23,620 nucleotides of DNA from Halovulum sp039180525 (GTDB taxonomy: Bacteria; Pseudomonadota; Alphaproteobacteria; Rhodobacterales; Rhodobacteraceae): positions 1-23,620 of the forward strand of contig JBCDDF010000046.1 of NCBI GenBank assembly GCA_039180525.1, in the 5' to 3' direction. Under the pieces are notes generated by a model. That model saw nothing but the letters and a program-made list of their open reading frames with translations. It was not told the DNA's origin and ran no database searches. How positions within the stretch are numbered: position 1 is the first letter of the stretch; each line of letters begins with the position of its first letter. A program made the translations under genes and the position numbers. Of this stretch, positions 20,474-23,620 are shown one piece after another.

Positions 20474-21802
20474 ATGGCCGATCTTTTCGACACTGCGCCC
20501 AAGCCGGACCGTGACAGCGGCCCGCGTCCACTGGCCGACCGATTGCGGCCGGCCAGCTTGGAGGACGTCGTCGGTCAGGATCATCTGCTGGGCGCTGAGG
20601 GCGCGCTGAGCGCCATGCTGTCGGCCGGCGCGTTGCCGTCCCTGATCTTGTGGGGCCCGCCCGGCGTGGGCAAGACCACCATCGCGCGGTTGCTGGCCGA
20701 CAGGGTCGATCTGAGCTTCGTGCAGATCTCGGCGATTTTCACCGGTGTGGCCGATCTGAAAAAGGTGTTCGATGCCGCGCGGCTGCGCCATGGAAATGGC
20801 CGTGGCACGCTGCTGTTCGTCGACGAGATTCACCGCTTCAACAAGGCACAGCAGGACGGGTTTCTGCCGCTGATGGAAGACGGCACCATCGTTCTGGTCG
20901 GCGCGACCACGGAAAACCCCTCCTTCGAGTTGAACGCCGCCCTGCTGAGCAGGGCGCAGGTTCTGGTTCTGAACCGGTTGGAGCCGGCCGATCTCGACCG
21001 CCTGCTCGACCGGGCCGAGACCGAGGCGGGCCGGCCGCTGCCCCTGGCCGCGCCGGCGCGCGACCTGCTGGTATCGATGGCCGATGGCGACGGCCGGGCG
21101 CTCTTGAATTTCGTCGAACAGGCGTTGTCCTGGACCGACGCGTCGGTCGATGCGGAAACGTTGGCGCAACGGCTGAACCGCACTGCGCCGAAATACGACA
21201 AGTCGGGCGATGCGCATTACAATCTGATTTCCGCCCTGCACAAATCGGTGCGCGGGTCCGACCCCGACGCCGCGCTCTACTGGTTCGCGCGCATGCTGGC
21301 GGGTGGCGAAGATCCTCGATACCTGGCGCGCCGGATCACCCGCATGGCGGTGGAGGATATCGGCCTGGCCGACCCACAAGCGCAGGCGATCTGCCTGCAG
21401 GCCTGGGACGTCTATACCCGGCTTGGCAGCCCGGAGGGCGAGTTGGCCCTGGCGGAGGCGTTGGTGTATCTGGCGCTGGCACCGAAATCGAACGCGATCT
21501 ACACCGCGTTCAAGGCCGCCGCGCGGCATGCCAAGGCAACCGGATCGCACATGCCGCCGAAGCACATTCTGAACGCGCCCACCACCATGATGCGCGATCA
21601 GGGCTACGGCGCGGGGTACATGTACGATCACGACACCGAAGACGGGTTTTCGGGCCAATCGTATTTTCCGGATGACTTACCCCGGCAGGATTTCTATACC
21701 CCCAAGAACCGCGGGTTCGAACGAGAATTGGCCAAGCGACTGTCGTATTTTCAAAAACTTAGATTATCCCGCGCGGAGGATGCGCGCGAAGCCAAGGAAT
21801 AG
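20474..21802 (+). CDS. rarA: Replication-associated recombination AAA+ ATPase RarA/MgsA
   Basis: RarA acts at stalled replication forks and interacts with single-strand DNA-binding protein. The 442-residue protein opens MADLFDTAPKPDRDSGPRPL and RLRPASLEDVVGQDHLLG, a standard RarA beginning. It carries Walker A GPPGVGKTT (61-69), Walker B LLFVDEIHRFNKAQQD (D117/E118) and sensor ATTENPSFELN. The C-terminal tetramerisation part includes SGDAHYNLISALHKSVRGSD, ARMLAGGEDPRYLARR and the conserved end PKHILNAPTTMMRD, GYMYDHD. Length is typical. It lies 40 nt after rplQ. Confidence 0.96.
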   Translation: MADLFDTAPKPDRDSGPRPLADRLRPASLEDVVGQDHLLGAEGALSAMLSAGALPSLILWGPPGVGKTTIARLLADRVDLSFVQISAIFTGVADLKKVFDAARLRHGNGRGTLLFVDEIHRFNKAQQDGFLPLMEDGTIVLVGATTENPSFELNAALLSRAQVLVLNRLEPADLDRLLDRAETEAGRPLPLAAPARDLLVSMADGDGRALLNFVEQALSWTDASVDAETLAQRLNRTAPKYDKSGDAHYNLISALHKSVRGSDPDAALYWFARMLAGGEDPRYLARRITRMAVEDIGLADPQAQAICLQAWDVYTRLGSPEGELALAEALVYLALAPKSNAIYTAFKAAARHAKATGSHMPPKHILNAPTTMMRDQGYGAGYMYDHDTEDGFSGQSYFPDDLPRQDFYTPKNRGFERELAKRLSYFQKLRLSRAEDAREAKE

Positions 21803-21809
21803 ATCCGGT

Positions 21810-22205
21810 TTGACGTCGAAGAACGCACTTCTGCAGATCGCCTATCGTTCCCGGCCCATGGGCGCGCTATCCAGCACCGAAATCAGCCATCTGAAGCTTC
21901 GATCGGTGGCGCGCAATGCGCGGCTGGGCCTGACCGGGTTCGTCATGTTGTTTCGCGAATCCTATGTCGGGTTGCTGGAAGGGCCGGCGGATGCGGTCAC
22001 GGCCATGGTCGACCGGATTTCGGTCGACCGGCGCAACGTGTCTTTGGAGGTGCTGGCGGAACGCTATGGCAAGCTGCGGCGTTATCGGGATTGGAGCTTG
22101 CATGTGCCCGGAACCGGGCACAGCGAGACCGCGGATACACGTTACGGTGATGTGTTTGCAATGAGACTTTCTCGTGGGTTGTATCAGCCAGACGCTGGCA
22201 TGTAA
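21810..22205 (+). CDS. BLUF-like domain protein 1 lacking the flavin-switch Gln
   Basis: A 131-residue, single-domain protein. The TTG at 21810 is preferred because the fold's first strand (ALLQIAYRSRP) would be lost with the next ATG at 21858. It aligns by eye to BLUF blue-light/FAD sensors: Y12 in strand 1 (AppA Tyr21), N36 in ARNARLGLTGF (Asn45), LLEG (55-58) and W95 in RYRDWSL (Trp104). The Gln required for the photoreaction (AppA Gln63, two residues before LEG) is Gly54, and Leu97 replaces the Met. It may bind flavin without normal photochemistry or have lost it. It follows rarA by 7 nt and precedes a second BLUF-like gene. Confidence 0.62.
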   Translation: MTSKNALLQIAYRSRPMGALSSTEISHLKLRSVARNARLGLTGFVMLFRESYVGLLEGPADAVTAMVDRISVDRRNVSLEVLAERYGKLRRYRDWSLHVPGTGHSETADTRYGDVFAMRLSRGLYQPDAGM

Positions 22206-22223
22206 TCGCAGCTCTGGTAATAT
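22195..22223 (+). promoter_or_regulatory. Promoter for the second BLUF-like gene
   Basis: CTGGCA (22195-22200), 17 bp, then TAATAT (22218-22223) preceded by TGG, an extended -10. The stretch is conspicuously AT-rich for this genome. Transcription would start near 22230, about 20 nt before the ATG at 22251. Confidence 0.5.
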
Positions 22224-22250
22224 CTTGTTAAAGTCTACTAAGAATCGCGC

Positions 22251-22727
22251 ATGAGGATCGGTTTGACCGAGATCGCTGACAGGCACGTTGACCGCATATC
22301 CAGCCGTCAAAAGACGTCTGCCGCGCCATCGGAAGAGATGGTCTTTGTCAGCGTCGCGCGTCACGTGGCGCCGGTTTCGCTGGAACAACTGACCGAAATC
22401 GCCCGGGCGACGTGGCGGATCCAGGCCAAGTGGCGACTGACCGGTGAGTTGCGGTTCGATGGCCAGCTGTTTCACCAGACCATCGAGGGCGAGGCCGATA
22501 TCGTCACCGAACTCGCCGCTGAAATTCTGGCCGATCCCAACTATGCCGACATCACGATCCAGCGTTATGAGGCCATCGATCAGCGGCTGTTCACCGAATT
22601 CCACCTTTCCGGTTTCGAAGACGTCGTGACGCCCTGCGACCTGGCGGTGCAGGACGAAGACACAAATCTCGTGCGGGTCGATTTCGCAGCCGGCCGCGGC
22701 CGCTCCGGCTCTTTCCGCGCCCTCTGA
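22251..22727 (+). CDS. BLUF-like domain protein 2 lacking the flavin-switch Tyr
   Basis: A 158-residue protein with a 30-residue polar N-terminus, then a BLUF-like fold: strand MVFVSVARHV (30-39), LTGELRFDGQLFHQTIEG (63-80) and a helix-strand end QRLFTEFHLSGFE. It keeps the Gln (Q76, as in AppA Gln63, in FHQTIEG). The photoactive Tyr position falls on A36, the Asn on Q58 and the Trp on F117. ATG 22251 lacks a ribosome binding site. The in-frame TTG at 22263 has GAGGA (22253-22257) 5 nt upstream and could be the true start. Function unknown; a light-independent partner of its neighbour or a diverged sensor is possible. Confidence 0.55.
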   Translation: MRIGLTEIADRHVDRISSRQKTSAAPSEEMVFVSVARHVAPVSLEQLTEIARATWRIQAKWRLTGELRFDGQLFHQTIEGEADIVTELAAEILADPNYADITIQRYEAIDQRLFTEFHLSGFEDVVTPCDLAVQDEDTNLVRVDFAAGRGRSGSFRAL

Positions 22728-22744
22728 GGCGCGCGATCCCGGCC

Positions 22745-23113
22745 ATGTCCCCGCTTTTGCAGGTAGCGCTCGGCGGCGCGCTGGGCGCGGTTGCGCGCTA
22801 TTTCCTGGCACTGCAGATGGCCCGCGCGTTCGGCACCGGTTTTCCCTGGGGAACTCTTGCGGTCAACGCGGTCGGTTGCTTGGCGATCGGGTTGGCGCTG
22901 GGCGCGCTCGGCCCCCGGTTCGCGCTGTCGCCGCTGCTGATCACCGGGTTTCTGGGCGGGTTCACAACCTTTTCGGCGTTCTCGGCCGAGGTTTTGGTCC
23001 TGTTCGAACGGCCCACCCCCTGGCTTGCCGCTGCCTATGTCGGCGGAACGCTGGCCGTCACGGTCGCCGCCTGTGGCTTGGGGCTGTGGTTGGGCCGGGC
23101 CCTCGGCCCATGA
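22745..23113 (+). CDS. crcB: Fluoride ion channel CrcB (Fluc)
   Basis: CrcB/Fluc proteins form dual-topology dimers that expel fluoride. The 122-residue protein has four hydrophobic segments. Signature motifs are GGALGAVARYF (10-20), WGTLAVNAVG with N41, and GFLGGFTTFSAFS (68-80), which holds the Phe residues of the fluoride path and the Thr residues near the central sodium site. Length is standard. No fluoride riboswitch was evident upstream. Its TGA overlaps the start of the pseudouridine synthase gene as ATGA, so the two are likely translated together. Confidence 0.95.
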   Translation: MSPLLQVALGGALGAVARYFLALQMARAFGTGFPWGTLAVNAVGCLAIGLALGALGPRFALSPLLITGFLGGFTTFSAFSAEVLVLFERPTPWLAAAYVGGTLAVTVAACGLGLWLGRALGP

Positions 23114-23620
23114 GCGGCGTTCAGACGCTGACACTTGGTGCCGAGGCGCAGGATCAACGGCTTGATCGCTGGTTGCGCAAACGCTTTCCGCATATCACCC
23201 AAGGCCGGGTCGAAAAGATGTGCCGCAAGGGTGAAATCCGGCTCGATGGCGGGCGCGTGCGCGCCTCCACAAGGCTGATGGCGGGGCAGATTGTGCGCCT
23301 GCCACCGCTGCCCGACGCGGCCGCGCCGGCTGCACCGCCAGCGATTTCGAACGCGGATGCTGAAATGATCCGGGCGGCGGTGATCTATCGCGACGACGCT
23401 GTGCTGGCGCTGAACAAACCGCCGGGTCTGCCGGTGCAGGGCGGCACGGGGCAAAGCCGGCACCTGGATGCGCTGGCCGATGCGCTGCGTTTCGGTGCGG
23501 GCGCGAAACCGCGGCTGGTGCACCGTCTGGACAAGGACACCTCGGGCGTTTTGCTGATGGCGCGCACCGAACCGGCCGCCGCGGCGCTGGCGCGGGCATT
23601 TCGGTCCCGGCAGACGCGCA
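23110..23620 (+). CDS. RluA-family pseudouridine synthase (partial, runs off window)
   Basis: The first 170 codons are present. An N-terminal S4 RNA-binding domain (QRLDRWLRKRFPHITQGRVE, about 16-35, through RLDGGRVRASTRL) is followed by the catalytic domain with IYRDDAVLALNKPPGLPVQGG and the active-site motif HRLDKDTSG, whose Asp141 is the expected catalytic residue. The protein isomerises uridine to pseudouridine in RNA; RluC- or RluD-type 23S rRNA targets are likely, but the exact sites cannot be read from the fragment. It starts in an ATGA overlap with crcB. Confidence 0.92.
   Translation, partial: MSGVQTLTLGAEAQDQRLDRWLRKRFPHITQGRVEKMCRKGEIRLDGGRVRASTRLMAGQIVRLPPLPDAAAPAAPPAISNADAEMIRAAVIYRDDAVLALNKPPGLPVQGGTGQSRHLDALADALRFGAGAKPRLVHRLDKDTSGVLLMARTEPAAAALARAFRSRQTR

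Noticed and set aside
1..23620. tRNA, rRNA or CRISPR array
   Set aside because: No cloverleaf with conserved T-loop sequence, no rRNA segment and no regularly spaced repeats were seen on either strand by eye.

Overview
This is GC-rich chromosomal DNA from an alphaproteobacterium, most likely of the Rhodobacterales/Rhodobacteraceae. The reasons are the division-site regulator MipZ, the 58-residue NDUFS6-like zinc-finger protein, the TrmD with an N-terminal extension, frequent GTG/TTG starts, and short intergenic repeats of a kind I associate with that group. The family-level placement is by recognition; no search was run.

Layout. (1) 1-514 is an accessory stretch: the first 16 codons of a leftward gene that looks like a transposase, a 107-bp palindromic MITE-like element flanked by TA, and three back-to-back perfect hairpins. 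(2) 515-8525 is a long co-directional run: a small two-helix membrane protein, ffh, five tandem GNAT acetyltransferases joined by 4-nt ATGA overlaps, a possible 37-codon linking ORF, an AroQ-type chorismate mutase, rpsP, rimM, a sulfotransferase-like gene, trmD and rplS, ending at a strong intrinsic terminator. (3) 8583-10080 holds a multi-pass membrane protein of unknown function, a second copy of the MITE-like element inserted exactly at that gene's stop codon, and rpmE with its terminator. (4) 10111-12122 holds mipZ, a convergent ABC ATPase without an adjacent permease, and a divergent small zinc-finger gene. (5) 12214-15036 is polA with all three domains and their visible catalytic residues. 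(6) 15246-20433 is the distal part of the spc/alpha ribosomal operon (rplO, secY, adk, rpsM, rpsK, rpoA, rplQ), detached from its usual upstream genes and preceded instead by polA. (7) 20474-23620 holds rarA, two neighbouring BLUF-like genes, crcB, and the start of an RluA-family pseudouridine synthase cut by the window end.

How the genes fit together. Much of the window serves translation and protein targeting: ribosomal proteins S16, L19, L31, L15, S13, S11 and L17; ribosome and tRNA maturation by RimM and TrmD; co-translational targeting and export by Ffh and SecY; RNA polymerase alpha; and adenylate kinase. Replication, repair and division are represented by PolA, RarA and MipZ. The most unusual items are (a) the two-copy palindromic TA-flanked element, with a compensatory base change in its stem and a stop-codon insertion; (b) the five tandem GNAT genes inside a translation operon; and (c) the paired BLUF-like proteins, in which the residues needed for flavin photochemistry appear split: one keeps the Tyr, Asn and Trp positions but lacks the Gln, the other keeps the Gln but lacks the rest.
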